From contig JAPOYW010000221.1 in the NCBI GenBank assembly GCA_026706425.1, forward strand, positions 1 through 5,948: DNA of 5,948 nucleotides. The letters run 5' to 3'. The translations under genes and the position numbers were made by a program. The stretch's first letter is position 1. Every line of letters starts with the position of its first letter. Shown here one piece after another: positions 1-5,948 of this stretch. This DNA is from Gammaproteobacteria bacterium. Its GTDB lineage: Bacteria > Pseudomonadota > Gammaproteobacteria > Pseudomonadales > Azotimanducaceae. The notes under the pieces were generated by a model that saw nothing but the letters and a program-made list of their open reading frames with translations, ran no database searches and was not told the origin of the DNA.

Positions 1-1305
1 CTGCCGTGGGACTGGGAGTCCTACGGGGAATACCTCGATTCCATCGAGAAGCTCGGTCCCGCCATCAACATCACGGGCCTCGTCGGTCACTGCGCCTCGC
101 GCTTCTACGTCATGGGCGAACGCGCGGTCGAGGAGGATCCCACCGAGGACGAGATCAAGCAGATCGCGGGGTTGGTCGGGCGATCGGTCGCCGAGGGCGC
201 TATCGGCTTCTCCACCAACCGGTTGCCCGGCCACGTGCTGCCAGACGGCCGCTCGATCCCGGGCACCTTTGCCAAGGAAGACGAACTCGTCGCCATCTCG
301 GAGGCCGTGGGCAAAGCGGGCGGCATCCTGCAGAGCGTCCTGAACTACGGCAAGCTCGACGACGAGATGACCATGCTGACCAAGCAGGGCCGCGCCGCGG
401 GGACTCGGCTCCTGTTCAGCGCCCCATACCATCCCGGCACGGACGGCAACGGGACCGGCTACGACGACGCCATCGCGTCGATGCGCGGCGAGGGCCTCGA
501 TGTCAGCGGCCTGACCCTGCCTCGAAGCGGCGGCTTCCTGTCCGGGCTGACCACCGACATGCTCTTTCCTACGCCTGCATGGGCCGAAGTCCGCAAGCTC
601 GATTTCCGGGGCCGGCTGGCGGCAATTCGGGACGAAGCCACGCGGGATAAGCTCATCGAGGAAGTAAAGGAGGTGCCTCGGGTCGAACAGAGCGCACGGG
701 CGTACTTCTGGCTCGGCGACGACGACCGGCCGCAGTACACGCGAGGGGCCGAAGAGAGCCTCTACAGCATGGCGCAGGCCGCCGGTGTCCACCCGGTCGA
801 GGTTTGGATCGACAAGATGTTGGAGACCAACGGCGAGGCGATGTTCCACGTTCGTTTCTTCAATACGGACCTCGAGCGTTTGAGGTCGTTCATCACCGCG
901 GACTGGATCCTGCCGGGCATCGGCGATGCCGGCGCCCACGTCAGCCAGATCATGGACTCCGGGTGGACGTCGTTCCTGCTCTCCCACTGGGTCCGCGAGC
1001 AGGAGCTGTTTACCGTCCAGGAAGCTGTGCGCCGCATGACCAGCGCCTCGGCAAGGGTGCTCGGATTCAACGACCGCGGCACACTTGCCGAGGGCATGAA
1101 GGCCGACATCAACGTAATCGACTTAGACCGGGTCGCCGAACGCCAGCCGAAGCTCGTTCACGATTTCCCCGGCGGTGCGCCGCGGCTCATACAGAAGGCG
1201 GTCGGCTACAAGGCGACGGTGTGCAACGGGGCGGTGATCCTCGCGGACGACGAACATACCGGTCACCGTTCGGGCCAGGTTCTGCGAAATCCAGCGAGCG
1301 TTTAG
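1..1305 (+). CDS. Amidohydrolase, N-acyl-D-amino-acid deacylase-like (Amidohydro_3), 5'-truncated by window edge
   Basis: The frame is open from base 1 to the TAG at 1303-1305, giving 434 residues. Family members are commonly around 550-580 residues, so roughly the first quarter, including the usual N-terminal HxH metal site, lies outside the window. The family hydrolyses amide bonds, classically N-acyl-D-amino acids, in the cytoplasm. Visible family features are a WDWESYGEYLD stretch at the start, GHCASR with VMGERA (fragment residues 29-43), GDAGAH (residues 308-313) carrying the expected catalytic Asp at codon 925-927, and a C-terminal stretch with TSASARVLG, RGTLAEGMKADINVIDLD, HDFPGGAPRLIQKAVGY and a VCNGAVI beta-strand typical of amidohydrolase ends. 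The middle-barrel His motifs of classical D-aminoacylases (H-x-R and S-H-H-K) are not seen: those places read GGILQSVLNYG and RLLFSAPYHP. It is therefore probably a divergent subgroup, and the substrate is uncertain. It could instead be a dihydroorotase-like or other amidohydrolase. The family call is firm. Confidence 0.88.
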   Translation: MPWDWESYGEYLDSIEKLGPAINITGLVGHCASRFYVMGERAVEEDPTEDEIKQIAGLVGRSVAEGAIGFSTNRLPGHVLPDGRSIPGTFAKEDELVAISEAVGKAGGILQSVLNYGKLDDEMTMLTKQGRAAGTRLLFSAPYHPGTDGNGTGYDDAIASMRGEGLDVSGLTLPRSGGFLSGLTTDMLFPTPAWAEVRKLDFRGRLAAIRDEATRDKLIEEVKEVPRVEQSARAYFWLGDDDRPQYTRGAEESLYSMAQAAGVHPVEVWIDKMLETNGEAMFHVRFFNTDLERLRSFITADWILPGIGDAGAHVSQIMDSGWTSFLLSHWVREQELFTVQEAVRRMTSASARVLGFNDRGTLAEGMKADINVIDLDRVAERQPKLVHDFPGGAPRLIQKAVGYKATVCNGAVILADDEHTGHRSGQVLRNPASV

Positions 1306-1325
1306 CGCCGGCAGCGCCTTCGGAG

Positions 1326-1364
1326 GGGCGGCCCTAACGGGCCCGAAAGGGCACGCGGCCGCCC
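1326..1364 (+). other. Nested GC-rich hairpin in the intergenic gap
   Basis: The 102-base gap between the amidohydrolase and the hydrolase contains an outer perfect 8-base stem, GGGCGGCC (1326-1333) with GGCCGCCC (1357-1364). Inside its loop sits an inner perfect stem, GCCC (1341-1344) with GGGC (1349-1352), closed by a GAAA tetraloop (1345-1348) of the stable GNRA class. No T-run follows (GTGTCTCTTCC), so it is not a standard intrinsic terminator. It could be an mRNA-stabilising or processing structure, or a Rho-assisted 3' end of the upstream transcript. The stems are read directly; the role is inference. Confidence 0.5.
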
Positions 1365-1393
1365 GTGTCTCTTCCAACGCGCGGCAATGGGAC

Positions 1394-1410
1394 GGGAGTA
1401 AGGAAAGTTG
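1394..1410 (+). promoter_or_regulatory. Ribosome binding site and TTG start of the serine hydrolase
   Basis: An in-frame TAA at 1399-1401 forbids any earlier start, so TTG at 1408 is the first usable codon. Purine-rich GGGAG (1394-1398, 9 bases from the start) and AAGGA (1400-1404, 3 bases from the start) lie just upstream; the first has the better spacing. The next in-frame ATG (codon 72) would remove the catalytic SxxK motif, so TTG is the only sensible start. Confidence 0.7.
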
Positions 1411-2544
1411 AACATCCACGGTTTTTGCGACGAACGGTTCGCCCGCGTGCGGGAAGCCTTCGAACGTAACTTCACCGAGTATGGCGATGTCGGCGCCAGC
1501 TTCGCGGCGACGGTGGAGGGCGAGTTCGTGGTTGACCTCTGGGCTGGCCACGCTGACAAGGCGCGCACCCGGTCTTGGGACGAGGACACCATCGTCAACG
1601 TCTATTCCACGACCAAGACCATGTCGTTCCTCTGCGCGTTCGTGCTGGCCGACCGCGGTATGCTGGACTTTCACGCCAAGGTCACGGACTACTGGCCCGA
1701 GTACGGACAGAACGGCAAACAGGACACCGAGGTTCGCCATTTCATGAGCCACTCGGCGGGTATGCCGGGCTTCGATCCGAAGCTTGACGACGCCAGCGGG
1801 CTTTACGACTGGGACGCCTGCGTCCAAAACCTGGCGAAGCAGTCGCCTTGGTGGGAACCAGGCACGCAGAGCGGCTATCACGCCGTCACACAGGGGTACC
1901 TGATCGGCGAGGTCGTGCGGCGGATTATGGGCCAGAGCATCGGCGCGTTCTTCCGGAGAGAGATCGCGGAACCCCTCGGTTCGGACTTCCACATTGGCAT
2001 GGCACCCTCGTTGTTCCATCGGGTTGCCGAGATGATCCCCGACGAGCCGGCGGAGGGTGCCGAAGGTTTCTCGCCCGAACCCGGCTCGATACCGGCGCGG
2101 GTATTCGCGAGCGCCCCGGCGGGGACGGACGCGGTCAACACCCCCGAATGGCGCCAGGCGGAGATTCCCGCGGCCGGGGGCCACGGCAATGCCCGGGCCG
2201 TGGTTCGCGCCCAGACGCCGCTCGCCAACGACGGCAAGGCGTTCGGTGTCGAGTTGCTGTCCCCTGCTAGCTGCCGGCTGATGCTGGAAGAACAAACCGA
2301 CGGGCCGGATGCCGTGCTCATGCTGCCCATTCGGTTCGGCTTGGGCTATGCCTTCCCCAACCAGTTCATGCCCATGTCGCCCAACAAAGACGCGATGTTC
2401 TGGGGCGGCGCGGGCGGCTCGACCATCGTCGTCGACCACGAAGCCCGCGTGTGCCTCTCGTACGTCATGAACCAGATGAAGGCGTCAATCGTCGGCGACC
2501 GGCGCGGCGGCGGGCTGGGCAAGGTGTTCTACGAGAGCTTCTAA
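1408..2544 (+). CDS. Serine beta-lactamase-fold hydrolase (class C-like / family VIII esterase)
   Basis: The 378-residue protein is the usual length for family VIII carboxylesterases and EstB-like relatives of class C beta-lactamases. The nucleophile motif SxxK is S67-T-T-K70 in the context VNVYSTTKT. The second motif is Y157-H-A159 in SGYHAVTQGYLIGEVVRR, where lactamases have YxN and esterases often have a variant. The third is W332-G-G334 in FWGGAGGS, the WxG that replaces the lactamase KTG in esterases of this family. VRHFMSHSAGMPGF (residues 109-122) is another family hallmark. No signal peptide or membrane segment is seen, so the protein should be cytoplasmic. Expected activity is serine-dependent cleavage of an ester or small amide; true lactam resistance is unlikely from the motifs. 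It ends in TAATG shared with the oxidoreductase start, which implies one operon and coupled translation. The substrate is unknown. Confidence 0.9.
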   Translation: MNIHGFCDERFARVREAFERNFTEYGDVGASFAATVEGEFVVDLWAGHADKARTRSWDEDTIVNVYSTTKTMSFLCAFVLADRGMLDFHAKVTDYWPEYGQNGKQDTEVRHFMSHSAGMPGFDPKLDDASGLYDWDACVQNLAKQSPWWEPGTQSGYHAVTQGYLIGEVVRRIMGQSIGAFFRREIAEPLGSDFHIGMAPSLFHRVAEMIPDEPAEGAEGFSPEPGSIPARVFASAPAGTDAVNTPEWRQAEIPAAGGHGNARAVVRAQTPLANDGKAFGVELLSPASCRLMLEEQTDGPDAVLMLPIRFGLGYAFPNQFMPMSPNKDAMFWGGAGGSTIVVDHEARVCLSYVMNQMKASIVGDRRGGGLGKVFYESF

Positions 2545-2546
2545 TG
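2542..2546 (+). promoter_or_regulatory. Stop/start overlap (TAATG) coupling hydrolase and oxidoreductase
   Basis: The hydrolase TAA (2542-2544) shares one base with the ATG (2544-2546) of the GMC gene. Only a weak GAGAG (2532-2536) stands in as ribosome binding site, so terminating ribosomes probably re-initiate here. The GMC frame stays open upstream to a TTG-like codon at 2451, but that would add 31 basic, unrelated residues inside the hydrolase gene. The ATG places the dinucleotide-binding strand (MPNYDYIVVGAG) right at the N-terminus, as is normal for the family. Confidence 0.75.
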
Positions 2547-4142
2547 CCCAACTACGACTACATCGTGGTTGGGGCCGGGTCGGCGGGATGCGTCGTGGCC
2601 AACCGTCTGAGCGCCGATCCGGCGAAATCCGTGCTGCTGCTCGAAGCCGGCGGTCGTGACTGGAGCCCCCTGATCCATGTGCCGGTGGGGTTCTGGAAGA
2701 TGATCAACCGGCCGAGCGTCAACTGGTGCTTCGAGACCGTGCCGGAACCCGGCACCCGCGACCGCAAGATCCCGATTCCGCGCGGCAAGGTGCTCGGCGG
2801 GTCGAGTTCCATCAACGGCATGCTCTACGTGCGCGGCCAGGCCTTCGACTACGACACCTGGGCGCAACTCGGCAACCGCGGCTGGTCCTACGACGAGGTG
2901 CTGCCGTTCTTCAAGCGCTCCGAGAACTTCGAACGCGGTGGCGACGAGTTGCGCGGCGTCGGCGGCGAATTGAACGTGGCAGACATGATCGAGCGCCATC
3001 CCATCCTGGATGCCTGGGTCGCGGCCGGAGAGGAGGCGGGGTACCCGTGCAATCCCGACTACAACGGCTTGAGCCAGGAAGGCTTCGGAATCTACCAGGT
3101 GACCCAGCGCAACGGGCGTCGGTTCAGCACGGCCCGGGCCTTTCTCGACCCCATCCGCTCACGCGCGAACCTGACCATCGCCACCCGCGCCATGGCGCAA
3201 CGGGTGCTGACCGAGAACGGTCGCGCCACGGGGATCCGCTATGCGGTCGGCGATCGCACGGTGGATGCCCTCGCCAACAAGGTGATCGTCTTGGCGGCCG
3301 GCGCGGTGCAGTCGCCGCAACTCCTGGAACTCTCAGGCATCGGTCAAGCCGAGGTGCTGAAGGCACACGGCATCGACGTCATCCACGACCTTCCCGGCGT
3401 TGGCGAAAACTACCGCGACCACTACGCCGGTTCCGTCGCGTGGAGGGTGAAAGGCTCGACGACGCTCAATGAAGATACCCGGGGCGCCCGGTTCGTCGTC
3501 CAGGCGTTGAAATACGGCTTTGCGCGGCGAGGCGCGTTTACCTACACGGCTGGCATCGCCCACGGCTTCGTACGCACGCGCCCGGAGCTCGAAACGCCCG
3601 ACGTTCAGTTCCATTTCGCCCACGCGAGCTACGCCCGGGGCAAGCGGCACGGCGCGCTCGAGACCGAACCGGGCATGACCTGCTCGGTCTGCCAGCTCAG
3701 ACCCGAGAGCACGGGCTCCATCCACATCCAAAGCGCCGATCCTGCGGCATCCCCGGCGATCAAGCCGAACTTCCTGTCGGAGGAAGTCGATCGAGCGGCC
3801 CTGATCGAGGGCATGCGGATCGCCCGGCGGGTTGCGGCGGCGCCGTCACTGTCGCACTACGCGGCACATGAACTCTATCCCGGCGACGGGGTGCAATCGG
3901 ACGACGAGATCCTCGAGTTCTGTCGACGTACCGGCGGCACGGTCTACCACCCGGTGGGCACCTGCAAGATGGGTCGCGATGCGAACGCGGTGGTCGACGA
4001 CCGGCTGCGCGTGCACGGCGTACGGGGGCTGCGCGTGGCCGACGCCTCGATCATGCCGACGCTGGTTTCGGGCAATACCAATGCGCCGACGATCATGATC
4101 GGCGAGAAAGCCGCTGCCATGATTCTGGAGGACGCCGCGTAA
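2544..4142 (+). CDS. GMC-family FAD-dependent oxidoreductase (choline/alcohol dehydrogenase-like)
   Basis: The 532-residue protein is full length for this family, which oxidises alcohols to aldehydes using bound FAD. The Rossmann motif GAGSAG (residues 10-15) is followed by E34 at the end of strand 2 (LLLEAGG), the residue that binds the adenosine ribose. GMC signature 1 is GKVLGGSSSINGMLYVRG (81-98). Signature 2 is GAVQSPQLLELSGIG (253-267). The C-terminal domain has YHPVGTCKMG with catalytic His469, then LRVADASIMPTLVSG and NTNAPTIMIGEKAA (from 511), where N511 appears to fill the second active-site position, giving a His-Asn pair as in choline dehydrogenase and oxidase types. No signal peptide is evident. 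BetA-like annotation would be tempting, but no betaine gene neighbours it and the preceding genes are hydrolases. It more likely oxidises an alcohol released by, or related to, the hydrolase substrate; that link is inference. Confidence 0.95.
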   Translation: MPNYDYIVVGAGSAGCVVANRLSADPAKSVLLLEAGGRDWSPLIHVPVGFWKMINRPSVNWCFETVPEPGTRDRKIPIPRGKVLGGSSSINGMLYVRGQAFDYDTWAQLGNRGWSYDEVLPFFKRSENFERGGDELRGVGGELNVADMIERHPILDAWVAAGEEAGYPCNPDYNGLSQEGFGIYQVTQRNGRRFSTARAFLDPIRSRANLTIATRAMAQRVLTENGRATGIRYAVGDRTVDALANKVIVLAAGAVQSPQLLELSGIGQAEVLKAHGIDVIHDLPGVGENYRDHYAGSVAWRVKGSTTLNEDTRGARFVVQALKYGFARRGAFTYTAGIAHGFVRTRPELETPDVQFHFAHASYARGKRHGALETEPGMTCSVCQLRPESTGSIHIQSADPAASPAIKPNFLSEEVDRAALIEGMRIARRVAAAPSLSHYAAHELYPGDGVQSDDEILEFCRRTGGTVYHPVGTCKMGRDANAVVDDRLRVHGVRGLRVADASIMPTLVSGNTNAPTIMIGEKAAAMILEDAA

Positions 4143-4155
4143 CCAGATGGCGGCG
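4133..4155 (+). other. Small GC hairpin over the oxidoreductase stop codon
   Basis: CGCCGC (4133-4138) pairs perfectly with GCGGCG (4150-4155) around an 11-base loop that contains the TAA stop. There is no real T-tract after it, only CATTT, so terminator function is weak at best. It occupies the place where the transporter's ribosome binding site should be, and no Shine-Dalgarno sequence is visible there. Confidence 0.3.
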
Positions 4156-4163
4156 CGCGACAT

Positions 4164-5510
4164 TTGAACACGCTGAACGAGAACATTCGGAACGAACCCG
4201 AAGAGCCTTGTTCTCCGCAAGCCACGGCGAGCGTGACCATTCAGGGTGCCATGATCGCCGTAATCAACACCATTGTGATGGTAACCATCGTGGTACGGGC
4301 TTCCGATGAGGGTCAAGCGTACCTAGCGTGGGCGATCTGTGCGGCATTGGTCATTGGAGGGGCCATAACGGCTCTGCAAGCGTCTCGCATCGGACGTTTC
4401 GGTGCCGGGCATCTGCTCTTGTGCGGTGCCGGACCTCATTGGGTTGCCATTTCAGTTGTCGCCATCAACGTTGGAGGATGGACAACTCTGGCCAGCCTCA
4501 TCGTAGCCTCTTCCTTTGGTTCAGTTTGCGTTTGCGGCATGGCTGCCGGTTTTGAGGCGGATCATCACGCCCGTCGTTTGTGGCACTTCACTCATGCTGA
4601 TTGCCATTTCCGTGATTGCCGTTGCAGCCGATAAACTGGCGAAGGTGCCTGAGGGCACTCCCTTGATTGCGAGTCCGCTTGTTGTAGCGCAACCTTGGGT
4701 GCCGCTGTTTTGATTTCCCTGAAGGGCTCGGGAGTTTTGCGATTGTGGGCTCCGCTAATTGGCACCTTGTCAGGCTGTATTGTCGCAGCGGTGTTCAATC
4801 TCTACGACCTCGAGTTCTTGGAACGGGCATCCTGGTTTCAATTGCCGAATTTTGGCGCATGGCCCGGTCTCGATCTCTCATTGGGGACGGAGTTTTGGTC
4901 GCTTCTGCCGACTTTCGTTATCGTAACGCTGGTCGTTGCCGTGAAAACCGGTGGCGACGGTGTCGTGATGCAGCAAGTGTCACTTCGCAGGTCGCGAGCC
5001 ATCGACTTTCGGGTCGTCCAAGGCACTGTAAACGCAAGCGGTCTAGGAGGGCTCCTGTCCGGCCTCGCTGGAACTCCACCCACGGTCGTCTACTCGCCGT
5101 CTAGCATTTCTCTCATTAATTTGACGGGCATTGCGTTTCGAGGCATCGGCTATTGGATCGGTACGGTAATGATCCTGCTAGCCTTTTTTCCAAAAATAAC
5201 GGCATTGTTGCTCGCCGCGCCGAGTGCCGTTGTGGGATCGCTATTGCTGATGGTGATGGGAATGTTGCTTGTCGAAGGCATGCGCATGCTCTTTAGGGAA
5301 GGACTCGATCAACGGAATACGCTCATTGTCGCAATCACACTTGCCGTGGGGCTGGGTGTAGAAAGTCTGAACGTATTTGGAGTGAACCCGGACAGCCTGT
5401 GGACTTCGATTCTAGGAAACGGGACAACCGTCGGCATTCTGGTAATGATTGGGCTGACGACGCTCCTAGAATTGACTAGCCCGCGTGGCAAGAAACTCGA
5501 GGTCGAGCTA
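4164..5510 (+). pseudogene. NCS2-like permease (uracil/xanthine permease superfamily), frameshifted twice and lacking its own 3' end
   Basis: Three segments in two frames join into one polytopic membrane protein of about 450 residues, the usual NCS2 length. Segment 1 (4164-4515) has VTIQGAMIAVINTIV and RFGAGHLLLCGAG. Segment 2 (4516-4691) has LVQFAFAAWLPVLRRIITPVV. Segment 3 (4692-5510) has VVAVKTGGDGVVMQQ, NASGLGGLLSGLAGTPP, LTGIAFRGIGYWIGTVMI and FPKITALLLAAPSAVVGSLL, which follow the NCS2 order. An extra T in the TTT at 4515-4517 shifts the frame; one base missing near 4690-4692 restores it. The unshifted frame stops at 4632-4634. No strong ribosome binding site precedes the TTG at 4164, and there is no ATG before 4251. 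After LEVEL (ending 5510) similarity stops and the frame reads about 36 Arg/Ser-rich codons antisense to an ATPase remnant until TGA at 5619-5621. Base composition is AT-richer than the neighbours. Once it probably imported a nucleobase-like or other small organic anion; the conserved glutamates appear replaced. Sequencing indels could mimic the frameshifts, but not the chimeric tail. Confidence 0.82.
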
Positions 5511-5527
5511 CAGGGGCCAGGTAGCTC
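5505..5527. repeat. 7-base inverted repeat at the junction of the two pseudogenes
   Basis: GAGCTAC (5505-5511) and GTAGCTC (5521-5527) are perfect inverted copies with a 9-base spacer. The last recognisable permease codon ends at 5510 and the last recognisable ATPase codons (minus strand, SYLA) lie at about 5515-5526, so the join between the unrelated genes falls inside this small palindrome. It may be the scar of the rearrangement or chance. Confidence 0.45.
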
Positions 5528-5818
5528 ATCGGAAAGCCGCCGCGCAGCCAGAGCCGCTCTCGTGTTGCCAGAGTCGCCTCGACTTCGCCGACGGAGAATG
5601 GCCCGAGGTCGACGTAGGTGATTCGTCCTGCCAGCGACTCGCCCGATTGACGGAGCAGGTCGATGGATGCGGATCCAAGGATCAGGAACCGCCCGACTGT
5701 CCTTGCCGATCTGGCGGGCCAGCGTGGTCTTTCCGGACTGCCGGGGACCGACGATGGCGACCGCCGCTTGACGCTCCAGAGCGTCCAGAACAGCGCCGCG
5801 TAGGATTCTTGGGACCAT
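5510..5818 (-). pseudogene. P-loop ATPase remnant (AAA_14/DUF4143 type) with internal deletion and lost C-terminus
   Basis: From ATG at 5818-5816 the minus strand reads MVPRILRGAVLDALERQ, then a Walker A motif GPRQSGKT (residues 24-31; 5749-5726), then LARQIGKD. At about 5691-5702 the similarity jumps to another frame: GRFLILGSASIDLLRQSGES, LAGRITYVDLGPFSVGEVE and LWLRGGFPMSYLA, ending near 5515. Relatives have some 60-70 residues between these blocks, including the Walker B strand (normally reading like VIDEVQ), and about 250 more, with the DUF4143 region, after the end. Both parts are missing here, so about 100 codons remain of a protein normally near 390 residues. The first frame continues without similarity past the break. 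Intact members are ATPases of poorly known role, often single genes or near toxin-antitoxin loci. The remnant cannot be catalytic. Confidence 0.75.
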
Positions 5819-5823
5819 GACAT

Positions 5824-5855
5824 TGTATATTGTCCACAGCGTGGACAATTTTCAA
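5824..5855 (-). promoter_or_regulatory. Possible promoter of the ATPase remnant, overlapping the palindrome
   Basis: On the minus strand TTGAAA (5855-5850) is a fair -35 element. CAATAT (5832-5827) at 17-base spacing, or TATACA (5829-5824) at 20 bases, are weak -10 candidates. Most of the palindrome would lie in the spacer, where a bound repressor would block RNA polymerase. Transcripts would begin very close to the ATG, giving almost no leader. This is a motif match by eye only. Confidence 0.3.
5829..5849. promoter_or_regulatory. Perfect palindrome, likely operator upstream of the ATPase remnant
   Basis: ATTGTCCAC (5829-5837) and GTGGACAAT (5841-5849) are perfect inverted copies around AGC. 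The palindrome begins 10 bases upstream of the minus-strand ATG at 5818, in AT-richer sequence. Symmetry, size and position are those of a binding site for a dimeric repressor. The regulator is not in the window. It may also form an RNA hairpin in the leader. Confidence 0.55.
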
Positions 5856-5948
5856 TAATGATTCATCGATCAAGTTGTAGCGGCGATCCTTTGCGGTCGC
5901 CGGGGTGGGCGACTCACGCCGGGAACAACTGCGCCCCACCGTCGATCC

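Noticed and set aside
1123..2439. Long minus-strand open frame (438 codons) opposite the hydrolase
   Set aside because: It is antisense to two well-supported genes, shows no recognisable motif, and has the Arg/Ala/Gly-rich makeup of a shadow frame in high-GC DNA.
1408..2544. Hydrolase as an antibiotic beta-lactamase
   Set aside because: It has SxxK, but YHA in place of YxN, WGG in place of KTG, and no signal peptide; these point to a cytoplasmic family VIII-type esterase.
4515..4692. Programmed ribosomal frameshifting in the permease
   Set aside because: Expression would need two separate shifts in opposite directions, neither site has a convincing slippery sequence or stimulator, and the gene also lacks its natural end.
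5485..5820. Plus-strand open frame of 111 codons over the ATPase remnant
   Set aside because: The minus strand carries the Walker A and LILGSAS motifs, so the plus frame is antisense noise with no known motif.
5505..5849. Insertion sequence or transposon end
   Set aside because: The two inverted repeats here are local palindromes, not matching distant ends; no transposase or target-site duplication is seen.
5682..5939. Minus-strand open frame of 85 codons at the right edge
   Set aside because: It overlaps the ATPase remnant in a different frame and shows no domain; bases 5856-5948 gave no recognisable gene on either strand.
1..5948. CRISPR array, tRNA or rRNA genes
   Set aside because: No regularly spaced direct repeats and no tRNA- or rRNA-like segment was recognised anywhere in the window.

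Overview
This looks like a fragment of a high-GC bacterial genome, most likely a proteobacterium; that placement is an impression from GC content, codon use and gene families, not proof. Bases 3241-3360 inside the oxidoreductase gene are about 66% GC by my count, and the coding stretches use G/C at third positions. The window is a catabolic-style gene cluster on the plus strand running into a decayed, rearranged right end.

Layout. Bases 1-1305 are the 3' part of an amidohydrolase of the N-acyl-D-amino-acid deacylase (Amidohydro_3) type, cut by the window edge. A 102-base gap holds a GC-rich nested hairpin. A serine beta-lactamase-fold hydrolase/esterase (1408-2544, TTG start) follows, and its stop codon overlaps the ATG of a GMC-family flavin oxidoreductase (2544-4142) in TAATG. 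After 21 bases comes an NCS2-like (uracil/xanthine permease superfamily) transporter at 4164-5510. It is broken by two opposite one-base frameshifts and has lost its own 3' end. Its reading frame runs into the antisense strand of a second broken gene: a minus-strand P-loop ATPase of the AAA_14/DUF4143 type (5510-5818) that keeps Walker A but has lost Walker B and the C-terminal half. A perfect 9+9 base palindrome just upstream of that ATPase start (5829-5849) looks like an operator. Bases 5856-5948 show nothing I can identify.

How the genes may work together. An amide- or ester-cleaving amidohydrolase, a second serine hydrolase, an FAD alcohol dehydrogenase and an importer would make a plausible uptake-and-degradation unit for an acylated or esterified small molecule. 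The sequence does not identify the substrate. The transporter appears dead, and its lower GC (about 48% over 5101-5220) sets it apart from the three enzyme genes.

I see no convincing new defence or mobile system. The most unusual part is the right end: two pseudogenes joined tail to tail across a small inverted repeat, with an intact operator-like palindrome left in front of the ATPase remnant.
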